A DNA stretch of 64,000 nucleotides from Sulfidibacter corallicola (GTDB lineage Bacteria; Acidobacteriota; Holophagae; Acanthopleuribacterales; Acanthopleuribacteraceae), in contig NZ_CP071793.1 in NCBI RefSeq assembly GCF_017498545.1, forward strand, positions 744,001 to 808,000. The letters run 5' to 3'. Under the pieces are notes generated by a model. The model worked only from the letters and a program-made list of their open reading frames with translations. It was not told where the DNA came from and did not search any database. Positions 54,884-63,762 of this stretch are shown here, piece after piece; the stretch's first letter is position 1, and every line of letters starts with the position of its first letter. A program made the translations under genes and the position numbers.

Positions 54884-55795
54884 ATGTCCCCCATGTCCAA
54901 CGGTTCCGAACCGACCTCGATCATCGATGTATGGATGCAACATCCCAATGTCCAGTTTTTCAACCACCCGATGCTGGCCTCGCTGAGGCGATGGGCCGGT
55001 GCGGATAAAATCGAACAGACCCCACCGGTATCGGCGACCCTGGCCGCGATGGATCACGGCGGGGTGCGATTCGGGCTGCTCTCGGCCTGGTGGGGCCCCA
55101 ACGGGCCGCTGATCGGCAACGACGAGGTGGCCGACGCCATCGCCCAGGCGCCCGACCGGTTCGGCGGGCTGGCCGCGGTCGACCTGTTTCGCCCCATGGA
55201 AGCCGTTCGCGAGTTGCGGCGCAGGGTGCGGGAACAGGGCTTTCTGGGGTTGCGCATCGTCCAGTGGCTGTGGCGCCTGCCCGCCACCGATCGCCGCTAT
55301 TATCCCTTGTTCGCCGAATGTGTCGAACTGGGCGTGCCCGTCTGCCTGCAGGTGGGGCACACCGGGCCGCTGATGCCGTCCGAAACCGGCCGACCGATTC
55401 CCTACATCGACGAGGTGGCGCTCGACTTTCCCGAGCTCAAGATCGTGTGCGGCCACATCGGTTATCCCTGGACGACCGAGATGATCGCCGTGGCCACCAA
55501 ACACGAGAACGTGTTCATCGATACCTCGGCCTATACCGTCGCCCGCTACCCGGCCGAACTGGTGGCCTACCTCGAGCACCACGGTCGCCACAAAGTCCTG
55601 TTTGGTTCCAACTTTCCCATGATCACCCCGCAAAAGTGCCTGAAGGGTCTCGATGCCTTGGGGTTGGACCGAAACACGCGCGATGCCTTTCTCCACGGGA
55701 ACGCGCGGCGGGTGTTCGGCCTGCCCGATTCGGTTGGAGCCGCACCCGGCGGTGCCGTATCCGACGGCGCCGTGTCGGGTGCCGTGAATTCGTGA
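54884..55795 (+). CDS. Amidohydrolase-2 family metal-dependent hydrolase
   Basis: 303 residues with AAGGAGCGAACC before the ATG. This ACMSD/uracil-thiamine-like TIM-barrel family carries out metal-dependent hydrolysis or decarboxylation. The visible landmarks are IIDVWMQHPN near the N terminus in place of the usual HxH, then CLQVGHTGPLMPSE, IVCGHIGYPWTTEMIA and LFGSNFPMITP near the end. Some metal ligands differ from the standard set. A low-complexity Ala/Gly/Val tail (GAAPGGAVSDGAVSGAVNS) is odd. It forms an operon with the MarR gene, so its substrate is perhaps the inducer. Confidence 0.85.
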   Translation: MSPMSNGSEPTSIIDVWMQHPNVQFFNHPMLASLRRWAGADKIEQTPPVSATLAAMDHGGVRFGLLSAWWGPNGPLIGNDEVADAIAQAPDRFGGLAAVDLFRPMEAVRELRRRVREQGFLGLRIVQWLWRLPATDRRYYPLFAECVELGVPVCLQVGHTGPLMPSETGRPIPYIDEVALDFPELKIVCGHIGYPWTTEMIAVATKHENVFIDTSAYTVARYPAELVAYLEHHGRHKVLFGSNFPMITPQKCLKGLDALGLDRNTRDAFLHGNARRVFGLPDSVGAAPGGAVSDGAVSGAVNS

Positions 55796-55851
55796 GTTCC
55801 ACGGAGCGGAGGCGATGGCTTCCGCGATCGACCTGAACGCCAAAACCGAAA

Positions 55852-55884
55852 AAGGCGCGACCTGATGGCCGCGCCTTCGTTTTT
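55852..55884 (+). terminator. Terminator of the MarR-amidohydrolase operon
   Basis: AAGGCGCG pairs with CGCGCCTT around a 10-nt loop, followed by CGTTTTT. It separates the operon from the convergent DUF1501 gene. Confidence 0.75.
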
Positions 55885-55907
55885 CGAGAAATCGAATCGG
55901 TTCCAGG

Positions 55908-57209
55908 TCAGGGAATGAACCCGACCGGCGAGTAGGTGTGACCGGGAATGACCGCCTGCAGATCGTTGTCGTTCATGCCCATGTGATTGCGCAGGATTTC
56001 CCAGTAGATGTCGCGGAAATCGGTGACCCAACCCAAATCGTGACCTCGGTACAGACTGGCGAGGCTCGGCCAATTACCGCCGCCGTTGATCATCTGACCG
56101 TTGGTGGGACCGCCCATGACCATGGCCAGTGCACCCGTGCCGTGGTCGGTTCCGTTGGAGTCGTTCTGATAGGCGCGGCGCCCGAATTCGGTGACGACCA
56201 GGAACAGGATGTCGTCCATCCGGGTCGCACCCATATCCTGGTAGAAGGCCACCATGGAGCGCGAAAGTTCGTCCAGAAGCTCCATGTGCGGCGTGTCGAG
56301 CGAGGTGAGGTTGTTGGGGTTCACCTGGCCGGCGTGGGTGTCGTAGCCGCCCTGGTCGATGGTGACCACCTCGATGCCGAGCGGGTTGTCGTCCTTGAGC
56401 ATCTGGGCCGCGTGCGCGACGCGCTCGCCCAAACGGCTGTCGGGATAGACGGCGCCGTTCTCGGGCACGTAGTCGTCCAAATCGCGGTCCGCGAAGTTGT
56501 CCAGCATCTGGAAGATCTTGCGGCCCGTTCCGTACACCCGATCGTTGGAACCGGTGATGTCCAGGTTGTAGATGTTGCGGATTTCTTCGCGGAGCGCGGC
56601 TTCGCGGGTGTCGTCCAGGGCGCCGTCCACTTCGAGTCGCAAGCGTCCGAAGTTGTTGCTCACCGGCACCGACACCTGACCCGAGGCGGCCTGGGGAATG
56701 TTGGAACCGATGTGGATGCCGCGAATCGGAGGCTCGGGATTCAAGGGACTGGTGGAGTTTTGCAGAAAGCGGTTCAGCCAGCCGGAACTCAGGCTGTTGC
56801 CGGGAATCGCCGTCTCGTAATAGGCCTGTGACTCGAAATGAGAGCGGTCCGAGTCGGGGTAACCCACCGCGTGAATCATGGAGAGGTCGCCACCGCTGAT
56901 GAGCCCGGACATGGGGTTCAGGGCGGGGTGCATCCGAAAGAAACTGTTGTTCGGCACGGGCGAGAGTTGGTTGGTGGTGAAGCCCAGGGTCGGGCGCAGG
57001 TTGCGATACAGGTTGTATTGGGTGGCGTCGACGGGGACCAGGGTGTTCAGGGCGTCGTTGCCGCCGCGCTGGAAGACCACGACCAGTTTCTTGACGACCC
57101 CGCCTTTCCCGCGTAGGCGCGGCTTGGCGGAGCGCGCGGCCAGGGCCTGGCTTCCGAGGGTCATGCCGCCGGCCAGTGCTTTCAGGAACGTTCTGCGTTT
57201 GATGCTCAT
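55908..57209 (-). CDS. DUF1501 family protein with Tat signal
   Basis: 433 residues. The N terminus KRRTFLKALAGGMTLG is a twin-arginine-type signal (Arg-Arg with FLK), so the folded protein is exported. LVVVFQRGGNDALNTLVPVD and IDQGGYDTHAGQ, and ending blocks TEFGRRAYQNDSNGTDHGTGALAMVMGG, are the conserved metal-site blocks of DUF1501, a sulfatase-like fold of unknown role. The start is 37 bp after the DUF1800 gene. DUF1501 and DUF1800 genes are commonly adjacent, and these two form an operon. Confidence 0.92.
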   Translation of the reverse strand: MSIKRRTFLKALAGGMTLGSQALAARSAKPRLRGKGGVVKKLVVVFQRGGNDALNTLVPVDATQYNLYRNLRPTLGFTTNQLSPVPNNSFFRMHPALNPMSGLISGGDLSMIHAVGYPDSDRSHFESQAYYETAIPGNSLSSGWLNRFLQNSTSPLNPEPPIRGIHIGSNIPQAASGQVSVPVSNNFGRLRLEVDGALDDTREAALREEIRNIYNLDITGSNDRVYGTGRKIFQMLDNFADRDLDDYVPENGAVYPDSRLGERVAHAAQMLKDDNPLGIEVVTIDQGGYDTHAGQVNPNNLTSLDTPHMELLDELSRSMVAFYQDMGATRMDDILFLVVTEFGRRAYQNDSNGTDHGTGALAMVMGGPTNGQMINGGGNWPSLASLYRGHDLGWVTDFRDIYWEILRNHMGMNDNDLQAVIPGHTYSPVGFIP

Positions 57210-57246
57210 GACTGTTTCTCCTTCTTTTCTTCGCCGTTGGCCGGTC

Positions 57247-60200
57247 TTACTGTTTGCTCAGTTCGGGCAGGCGCAGGTAGATGGACAGTACCTGTCGCAC
57301 CTGGTTGTCCAGGGTTTCGTCGGTGAGGACGAAGCTGCCGGGACTCCCGTCGGTGAGCCAGTTCATCGCGATGTCGCGGACGCCGGCGTTCTCCCTGCCG
57401 TGAGTGGTGATGGCCGAGAAGAAGTCGAGGATTTCGTCGGCGGTCTCGACGCCGTGGGATTCGAGCAGATGCTTCAAGTCGACTTGAGGACTGCCGCCGT
57501 ATCCGCGGTTGGTGGCCAGGGCGTTGGCGAAGTTGAGGCGCTGCAGCATGGAGTTGGTGTCCATCCAATCGACACCCTCTTCGGAGAATCCGGTGGGATC
57601 GGCGAACTCCAGCAATTCCATACCCATGTCTTCCAGCACGCCGACCATCGGTCGCGTCATCGGGAACGCCTCGGTCATGCGGCACAGGCTGGCCAGGAAC
57701 TCGAGCGGGGTCTTGGTCTTGTTGCCGCGGTAGGCGAGATCGGTTCGGAAACGCGCGTGGCTGAGAATCGTGTTCAGCGTGGCGGCGATGTCGCCGCTGG
57801 TGTTTTCGAAGGTGGTTTGGGCGGCGTTCCAGACGTCCGCCGGAGGATCGTCGCTGATCAGGAGCTGACACATCTTCCAGGTGATGAATTCCGCGGTCTG
57901 GGACAACGAGGTGAGGTGGTCGATGAAGGTCAGGCCGTCGCTGAGACCGCCACCGGCCGGAATGACCAGCTCGTAGGACGTCCCCGCGAACAGCGTCTTT
58001 TCACCGTAGTCGTGGAGGCCGGGGTCGAAGTAGAACTTGCCGCGCCGTGCCGTCCAGCCGGTGAAGACGCGCGAGGCTTCGATGATGTCGTCGTGGGTGT
58101 AACCGTTGTTGACGCCCATGGTATGCAGTTCCATGATCTCCCGGGCGTAGTTCTCGTTGGGGGCGCCCACGACGTTGGTGTCGTTGTCCAAGTAGACCGT
58201 CATGGGGAAGTGCATGGCGGAATCGACCAGCAGGTCGCTGAAATTGCCCAGTGCGTGTTCGCGGAAGCGGGCGTTCTCGGCGAGCTCTTCGGTGATGTGG
58301 TCGGTCTTGTCGAGCAGGGTATTGAAGTGGTTGTCCCAGAACTGGGTCATCACTTCCAGGAATTGCCGCTCGCTGTGAACCATCCGCATGAACATGTGGG
58401 AGCGCAGGTCCTGTTTGTTGTTCCACGGCATGTAGAAGTCGGAATTGAGGACATTCGAAAGATGGCTGTCGTCGATGGCATCGGGCGACATTTGCTGGTT
58501 GATCCAGGTATCCACACCGACGGACAGAATGTTGGCCAGTGAATCGGGAGTGGGTCCGAACGTCATCCGGTTGAGCACGTGATGGGCCTCGGCCAGTTGA
58601 CCGGCGGTGGTTCCGGGCGGCGGAAACTGGGTGACCGGCGGCGCGGGCAAGGGGCCCGGCGACGGGTTAAGGGCCAAGTTGTGGTTGCGGTTGTGGGTCA
58701 CGCCGGATGGGGACATTTGTGCGGCGTAGACCGCGGCGACCAGGATCGAGCCCGGCAGTGACCTGTCCGAAGTGCCCAGCCCTTCGTGGCGGCTGTAGCG
58801 CGGTCCCACGTTGACCTGGGCCAGACTGGGCCACATGATCAGGCTGTCGATGTTCGTCGCGGTGGCGAGCACCTCGACGCCGTTCACGTAGATCCGCACC
58901 GAGGCCAGGCTCATCGTGGCCATGATGTGGTAGCGACCGGGGCCGGTGATCACGTCGTCCACTTCGTAGTTCCGCTCCGTGCCGTTGCGGTTGTTGATCG
59001 TGAGCCTGATCCGGTCGTTGCGGAGGCGCAGGCGGGCCAGGTAGTTCCAGGCGCCATCGGTGATGGAGATCAGCTCGTAGTTGTCCCAGCCGTCGACCTC
59101 GCGGTCGTAGGTCACGTCGGCTTCCAGGGTGAAGGCTTCCGCGTTGCGGATTTGGTACACCGAGTGGACACCCGCCTGTTGGGAGAAGAGCGAGGTACCC
59201 GTTTGCAGCGTGATGCCGCCCGGGTTGCGGACGTAGATGCGGGGATCCGGGGTCAGGTGGTGCCCGTAGCCGGAGGTGTCGGCGTAGGGATCGTTGGCAC
59301 GGAAGAGGTATTCCGCGACCAGCGTGTCGCTGACCCGGTTGTGCCCGATGCGGATCGGCGTCGGGTTGGGAACGGCCGGGCGATCGGATACGGCCCGCGT
59401 GAAGATGTTGTCCGGAATCTGGACTTCGTCCTCCCAGTCCTGGTTCTGCCCGCCGTATTGCCAGTAGAGGCGAAGCTGCGGAGAGTTCCAGGCTTCGGCG
59501 GTGCGCACCCACCAGTGGTGTTTGCCGGCTTCCAGATAGACGGAGCCGCGGTTGATCCACTGGTCCGGATACTGGTACCAGATGCCGGCGATGAATTCAC
59601 CGTTGATGCGCAGGGCGCCGGTGTCGCTGATACGGAAGCGGTACCAACCGGTGGTGGGAATCTCGATCAGGGCGGTGATGTCGACGATGCTTCCGCGGCT
59701 GACGAAGGCGTTGCCGTAGAAGAGGTCGTCGTTTCCGTTGCGCAGGATCTGGGTGGAGTTGGGGGCGGCGACGGCCCAGGGCATCAGGCCCAACTGATAG
59801 GGATCGGGCATGACGTCGTCGTAGTGCTCCGACGAGTACAGCGCCGCGTAGGTGCCGTTTTGGATGTCCGGATCCGTGTCACTGTAGACGTAGTAGGACT
59901 TCTCGAAGGTGCGGCCGCCGCTGTCGGAGAGTTTGAAGTCGAAGCGGTTCAAGCCGGGATCGAGCGCGATCGAGGGGTACCATGTGTCGTTGACGAGCTG
60001 CTGGACCTGGTCGTTGACCTCGAGCGTCACGTCCGGATCGGCGTTGACCATGAACGCGGTGAGATCGAGCTGTCTCGTCGTCAGGCGGGTGCCGCTGGGC
60101 GGATCGAACAGGATGTCCAGGTCGGCGATCTGGTTTTCGGTGACCGAGGTGCCGGAGTGGTAGAGGTATCTGGCCGCAATGGTCTTCAAGCCCGGTCCGA

Positions 60201-60852
60201 TTTGCGAACCGTTGGACTCCCAGGCCAGGGTCAGCTCCGCGCCGCGATCGTTGTTGAAGTACTCGATGCGAATCGGCAGCATGCCTTCCTGGAGGACGGC
60301 CGCATAGGTGGCCTGCGGCGGAGAACCCTCGAATTCCGCCACGATCAGGTTGTTCACGATCAGGCGGGCGCCGCGGCTGCCGCTGATGGTGATGCTGTAG
60401 TTGGCCGTCTCCGGCACGTACAGCCATCCGTCGAAGCTGGCTCCGAAATTACGACGCATCGTGGTGTTCAGGAACTGGTTGTCGAAGCCCTCCGCGTCGT
60501 CGATTTGGGGGATCGGCATGACGATGGTCGGGTCGTACGGCATCGCCGCGAAGTTGGGGAAGTCGATGCTTTGGTCTTCCGAACCATCCGCAAATCCCCA
60601 ATACCGGCCCAGCAGCCCGTGGCTGAACGCACTCGAAGAGCGTTCCAACTGCATCATGAAATCCAACACATCGACCTGACCGTTTCCGTTCAGGTCCGGT
60701 CCCGAACCGCGCTCGTTCCAAAGCGGCAGGGACTGGCCGAGGTTGTCGTCACAGTAGGTGGGGTCATCGAAAAGATCGCAGGGACGTTGTGCCCACAGCG
60801 GTAAACTCACTGCGAGCACCATCATCAGAGCGGGCTTGGCTAGCCGAATCAT
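57247..60852 (-). CDS. PA14/LamG/DUF1800 multidomain secreted protein
   Basis: 1201 residues from ATG 60852, which has AGAGAGGAAAC upstream. The signal peptide is RLAKPALMMVLAVSLPLWAQ. A dockerin-like calcium loop follows at about 50-65 (DLNGNGQVDVLDFM). Two PA14-like beta modules follow (SFDGWLYVPETANYSITISGSRGARL, about 135-230; GWYRFRISDTGALRINGEFIAGIW, about 400-470), then a LamG/concanavalin-like region (about 530-720) and a C-terminal DUF1800 domain (about 760-1195) with HVLNRMTFGP, FWDNHFNT, NENYAREIMELHTMGVNNGYT and FVTSFLR-like blocks. PA14 and LamG are carbohydrate-binding or adhesive, so an exported sugar-related or surface enzyme is inferred. The DUF1800 function is unknown. Confidence 0.9.
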   Translation of the reverse strand: MIRLAKPALMMVLAVSLPLWAQRPCDLFDDPTYCDDNLGQSLPLWNERGSGPDLNGNGQVDVLDFMMQLERSSSAFSHGLLGRYWGFADGSEDQSIDFPNFAAMPYDPTIVMPIPQIDDAEGFDNQFLNTTMRRNFGASFDGWLYVPETANYSITISGSRGARLIVNNLIVAEFEGSPPQATYAAVLQEGMLPIRIEYFNNDRGAELTLAWESNGSQIGPGLKTIAARYLYHSGTSVTENQIADLDILFDPPSGTRLTTRQLDLTAFMVNADPDVTLEVNDQVQQLVNDTWYPSIALDPGLNRFDFKLSDSGGRTFEKSYYVYSDTDPDIQNGTYAALYSSEHYDDVMPDPYQLGLMPWAVAAPNSTQILRNGNDDLFYGNAFVSRGSIVDITALIEIPTTGWYRFRISDTGALRINGEFIAGIWYQYPDQWINRGSVYLEAGKHHWWVRTAEAWNSPQLRLYWQYGGQNQDWEDEVQIPDNIFTRAVSDRPAVPNPTPIRIGHNRVSDTLVAEYLFRANDPYADTSGYGHHLTPDPRIYVRNPGGITLQTGTSLFSQQAGVHSVYQIRNAEAFTLEADVTYDREVDGWDNYELISITDGAWNYLARLRLRNDRIRLTINNRNGTERNYEVDDVITGPGRYHIMATMSLASVRIYVNGVEVLATATNIDSLIMWPSLAQVNVGPRYSRHEGLGTSDRSLPGSILVAAVYAAQMSPSGVTHNRNHNLALNPSPGPLPAPPVTQFPPPGTTAGQLAEAHHVLNRMTFGPTPDSLANILSVGVDTWINQQMSPDAIDDSHLSNVLNSDFYMPWNNKQDLRSHMFMRMVHSERQFLEVMTQFWDNHFNTLLDKTDHITEELAENARFREHALGNFSDLLVDSAMHFPMTVYLDNDTNVVGAPNENYAREIMELHTMGVNNGYTHDDIIEASRVFTGWTARRGKFYFDPGLHDYGEKTLFAGTSYELVIPAGGGLSDGLTFIDHLTSLSQTAEFITWKMCQLLISDDPPADVWNAAQTTFENTSGDIAATLNTILSHARFRTDLAYRGNKTKTPLEFLASLCRMTEAFPMTRPMVGVLEDMGMELLEFADPTGFSEEGVDWMDTNSMLQRLNFANALATNRGYGGSPQVDLKHLLESHGVETADEILDFFSAITTHGRENAGVRDIAMNWLTDGSPGSFVLTDETLDNQVRQVLSIYLRLPELSKQ

Positions 60853-60982
60853 AATGTTTCCTCTCTCCATAGATGAATCCGGGCAGGTCCGAGGAAGCGA
60901 ATGGCAGGTCTCGGGTGACTGTTCCGGAGGTTACTCCTGGTACTGAAATCGTGGGGCTTCTTGCCATGCGGGAGTCCGAGCG

Positions 60983-61957
60983 TCATTTTCTTCGGGCTCC
61001 TCGTTGAATCCAATCGCGGATGCGTTCTTTTTCGAGCTGGCTGAGGGGATCGCGCCCCAGCGGCATTTCGTCGGACACCACGCGATCGTAAAGCGGGCTC
61101 AAATTGGGTTCGAAGGGGATGAAGGCCGGGCCGGAGTTACCGCCGGTTTCCGCTTCGTCGTAGGTGGACAGGTTCAAGCCGCCTTCACTCGCATTGATGT
61201 GGCAAGCCCAGCAATGAACTTCGAATATGTCGGTCAGCAGATCCGTGTAGTTGTCGGGCGGCAATACCTCGATCGCAACGGTTTCGGGCAGGGTGGTCAG
61301 ACGTCCATCGGTGGCCGCGACCTCGAAGCTGTCGTTGCCCACGAACTGTTCGTCTGGCAGATAGCGCAGAATGCCGTTGATGACGTTGACGAATCCGTGG
61401 TCGGGTTGGCGTGCGATGACCAATAATGGTTGTTGTTCCGCATCGTTGGCTTCGTAACTGATGGAAACCGACTGGCTTTCGAAGGTGAAGGTGGTGGCTT
61501 CGACGGTCAGGCTCGGTGGCGTGTTTTCGGGGAAATCGACCAGATTGCAGAAATAGAACCAGTCCAGAAGTGTCAGGACCTGATCTCGGTCGGGGTCGTA
61601 ATCTTCGTCGGGCGGCGCTTCGCCCCAGGCTGCAAACCATTGTCCCCAGTCCTTGGAATCGAGGATTCCGTCGGAGAACAGGTCGGGTGAGCCGGGGTGG
61701 ACGAGCACGCGCGTCGTTGCCTCGTACACGATGTCGGTATCCAAATCGGTCAGGAACACGCGGTATTCCGTCGTCTCCAAGGGTGTGACGACGAGAAAGA
61801 TCCCGGGTTCGGGTGCGTCCTCCCACTGTATTTCGAAGCGGGCAGGAGGGTTGACGGGTGATGCCGCGAGCGTGACGATCGATCCGCCGCAAGATGCGGG
61901 CGCCGGACCAGCGTCCACCCCGATTTGGGCCATGAGAGAAGCCAAAATCCAGAGCAT
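60983..61957 (-). CDS. Secreted protein with Ig-like module and CxxCH haem motif
   Basis: 324 residues from ATG 61957, which begins a signal peptide (LWILASLMAQIGVDA). Residues about 110-155 hold a dockerin-like pair of acidic loops (LFSDGILDSKDWGQW; DEDYDPDRDQVLTLLDW). A tandem-95/cadherin-like module follows (SVSISYEANDAEQQPLLVIARQPDHGF, then YLPDEQFVGNDSFEVAATDG). The C-terminal 90 residues carry C249-W-A-C252-H253, a c-type haem motif, then EGGLNLSTYDEAETGGNSGPAF, GRDPLSQLEKERIRDWIQRGA, matching planctomycete-type cytochrome domains. It is the first gene of the apparent operon with the DUF1800 and DUF1501 genes. Confidence 0.82.
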   Translation of the reverse strand: MLWILASLMAQIGVDAGPAPASCGGSIVTLAASPVNPPARFEIQWEDAPEPGIFLVVTPLETTEYRVFLTDLDTDIVYEATTRVLVHPGSPDLFSDGILDSKDWGQWFAAWGEAPPDEDYDPDRDQVLTLLDWFYFCNLVDFPENTPPSLTVEATTFTFESQSVSISYEANDAEQQPLLVIARQPDHGFVNVINGILRYLPDEQFVGNDSFEVAATDGRLTTLPETVAIEVLPPDNYTDLLTDIFEVHCWACHINASEGGLNLSTYDEAETGGNSGPAFIPFEPNLSPLYDRVVSDEMPLGRDPLSQLEKERIRDWIQRGARRK

Positions 61958-62578
61958 AGACGGAGAAACCTCAAAGGTGGGTGGTAGAGTCGGTTGTCCC
62001 TGTGGGCATATGATTGGGTGACGGATGTATGGGTTCGAGAGGGTTGGGAAGAACCGACGAACCATCCAGGACTGGAATCAAACCATCAATAATAAAACTC
62101 TGAAAATGACTTCCAAATAAAGACCGATCTGAATGAATGATCGTTGGGGCTCAATTTAAAAAGATCTTTCGCGAAGTCACCGTGAGCGCGATCACTGAAG
62201 CCTGTAATCGTGAGCTTTGGCTAAGTTTATGTGATTCATGTAATTAAAAGCACTGATTGATTGTTCGGGGGAAAATTGTCGATGTACCGACCCTTTAACA
62301 TAGCACGATTTGTCGTTCAAGGAGTAGGTCGCGGGGGGTCTGGGAGACGTGTCGAAATCTCCGGATCTGTCTGTGAACACGGCCCTTTGACATGATTTCG
62401 CGTGGTTTTGGTCAGAATTTCCACGCTTCCGGGTTGTTGCCTGTGGCCGAATTTTTTCTCGTTTGAGGGCAAAAACCGAATCGTTCGGTCGACGCGCTCC
62501 GGGTTCGCTCGGCGGCGATCGATTTTTGGGGCGCACGTTCGAAGCCCCGGGCTTTGTCCAGGGCAACGCGATGGATCG
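61958..62578. other. Intergenic region between divergent operons
   Basis: AT-rich from about 62060 to 62260, which likely holds the promoter of the minus-strand cytochrome-like operon. No credible gene is seen. Confidence 0.4.
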
Positions 62579-62607
62579 TTGGGCGGGGGGAACAAGCTGT
62601 GTATAAT
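62579..62607 (+). promoter_or_regulatory. Promoter of the oxygenase gene
   Basis: TTGGGC at 62579, a 17-bp spacer and perfect TATAAT at 62602. It leaves a leader of about 200 nt before the oxygenase start. Confidence 0.55.
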
Positions 62608-62814
62608 AGGGAGCCCCACGCGCCGAAACACGGAACCCTCACCCAAACGCTACGGCCGAGGCGGGCCGCGTCAGTCTTTCGAGACGGATGTCTCGGGGAA
62701 GCTGATCGGGCCCTGCGTGCGCTTGGGGGCATGCTTTGCCGAAAGTTGGTAGAGCCGACCGCGGTCGATGTGATGTGACCGCGGGTTTGGAATGTTGCTA
62801 GAGGAGGATGGGAT

Positions 62815-63762
62815 ATGAGCATTCCGCGCATTGATTTGAGAGATTATCGTCAGGGGGATGCCGCGACGCGGAGCCGCTTCATCCAGACCCTGGGAGATGG
62901 ATTGAAAGACGTAGGATTCCTTGTGGTGAGCGGCCACGGTTTGGATGCCGAGGTGATCGATCGAACCTACGGTATGTTCCGCGATTTTTTTGCGCTGCCG
63001 GATGACGTGAAGCGCAAGTACGACGTCGTCGCGGGCGGGGCACGTGGCTACACGCCCTTTGGTCGCGAGCATGCCAAGTACACCAATGTTCCCGATCTCA
63101 AGGAATTCTGGCATACCGGCCAGGAACTGCCCGAGGGCCATTCGCTGCGGGAAGAGTACCCCGATAACGTTTGGGCCAATGAGATGCCGGACATGAAGGA
63201 GTACGTCGTCAAGCTGTATCGGGGCTTCGAGGAGTGCGCCTCGACCCTGCTGACCGCCCTGGCCGAATACTTCGAATTCCCCACCGACACCTTTTCCAAG
63301 ATGATGGTCGACGGAAATTCCATTTTGCGGACCATTCACTATCCGCCCCTGTCCGAGGACATGCCGGCCGGTGCCGTTCGCGCCGCGGCCCACGAGGACA
63401 TCAACCTGATCACCCTGCTGATCGAAAGTCAGGGCGCCGGCCTCGAAATCCTGACCCAGGACAATCGTTGGGAACCGGTTCACGCGCTCGAGGGCGACAT
63501 CATCGTGGATTCCGGCGATATGTTGAGCCGGCTGTGTAACGGTGTGATTCCGGCCACCACCCACCGCGTGGTCAACCCCGCTCAGGGCGAAAACAAATCG
63601 CGCTACTCCATGCCGTTTTTCGTGCATCCCTACTCGGCCTGCGATTTGACGGTCATGGATCATTTCGTGAGCGAAGACCGTCCGGCCAAGTGGCCGCCGA
63701 TCACCGCGGGCGCGTTCTTGCAACAGCGTCTGGACGAAATCGGTCTTTCCAAGAAGGATTGA
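62815..63762 (+). CDS. Isopenicillin-N-synthase-like 2-oxoglutarate/Fe(II) dioxygenase
   Basis: 315 residues with GAGGAGGATGGG upstream of the ATG. The N-terminal block is IPRIDLRDY and GFLVVSGHG. The iron ligands are H193-x-D195 (AAHEDINLITLL) and H250 (TTHRVVNP). R263-x-S265 in SRYSMPFF binds the 2-oxoglutarate carboxylate. All key residues are intact. The size and motifs match the soluble oxygenases of the gibberellin/IPNS class, which hydroxylate or cyclise small molecules. The substrate is not evident. It is monocistronic in this window. Confidence 0.9.
   Translation: MSIPRIDLRDYRQGDAATRSRFIQTLGDGLKDVGFLVVSGHGLDAEVIDRTYGMFRDFFALPDDVKRKYDVVAGGARGYTPFGREHAKYTNVPDLKEFWHTGQELPEGHSLREEYPDNVWANEMPDMKEYVVKLYRGFEECASTLLTALAEYFEFPTDTFSKMMVDGNSILRTIHYPPLSEDMPAGAVRAAAHEDINLITLLIESQGAGLEILTQDNRWEPVHALEGDIIVDSGDMLSRLCNGVIPATTHRVVNPAQGENKSRYSMPFFVHPYSACDLTVMDHFVSEDRPAKWPPITAGAFLQQRLDEIGLSKKD

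Noticed and set aside
58786..60804. Long plus-strand open frame opposite the PA14/DUF1800 gene
   Set aside because: Composition is Val/Asp/Arg-rich with no domain, while the minus strand has clear PA14 and DUF1800 domains.
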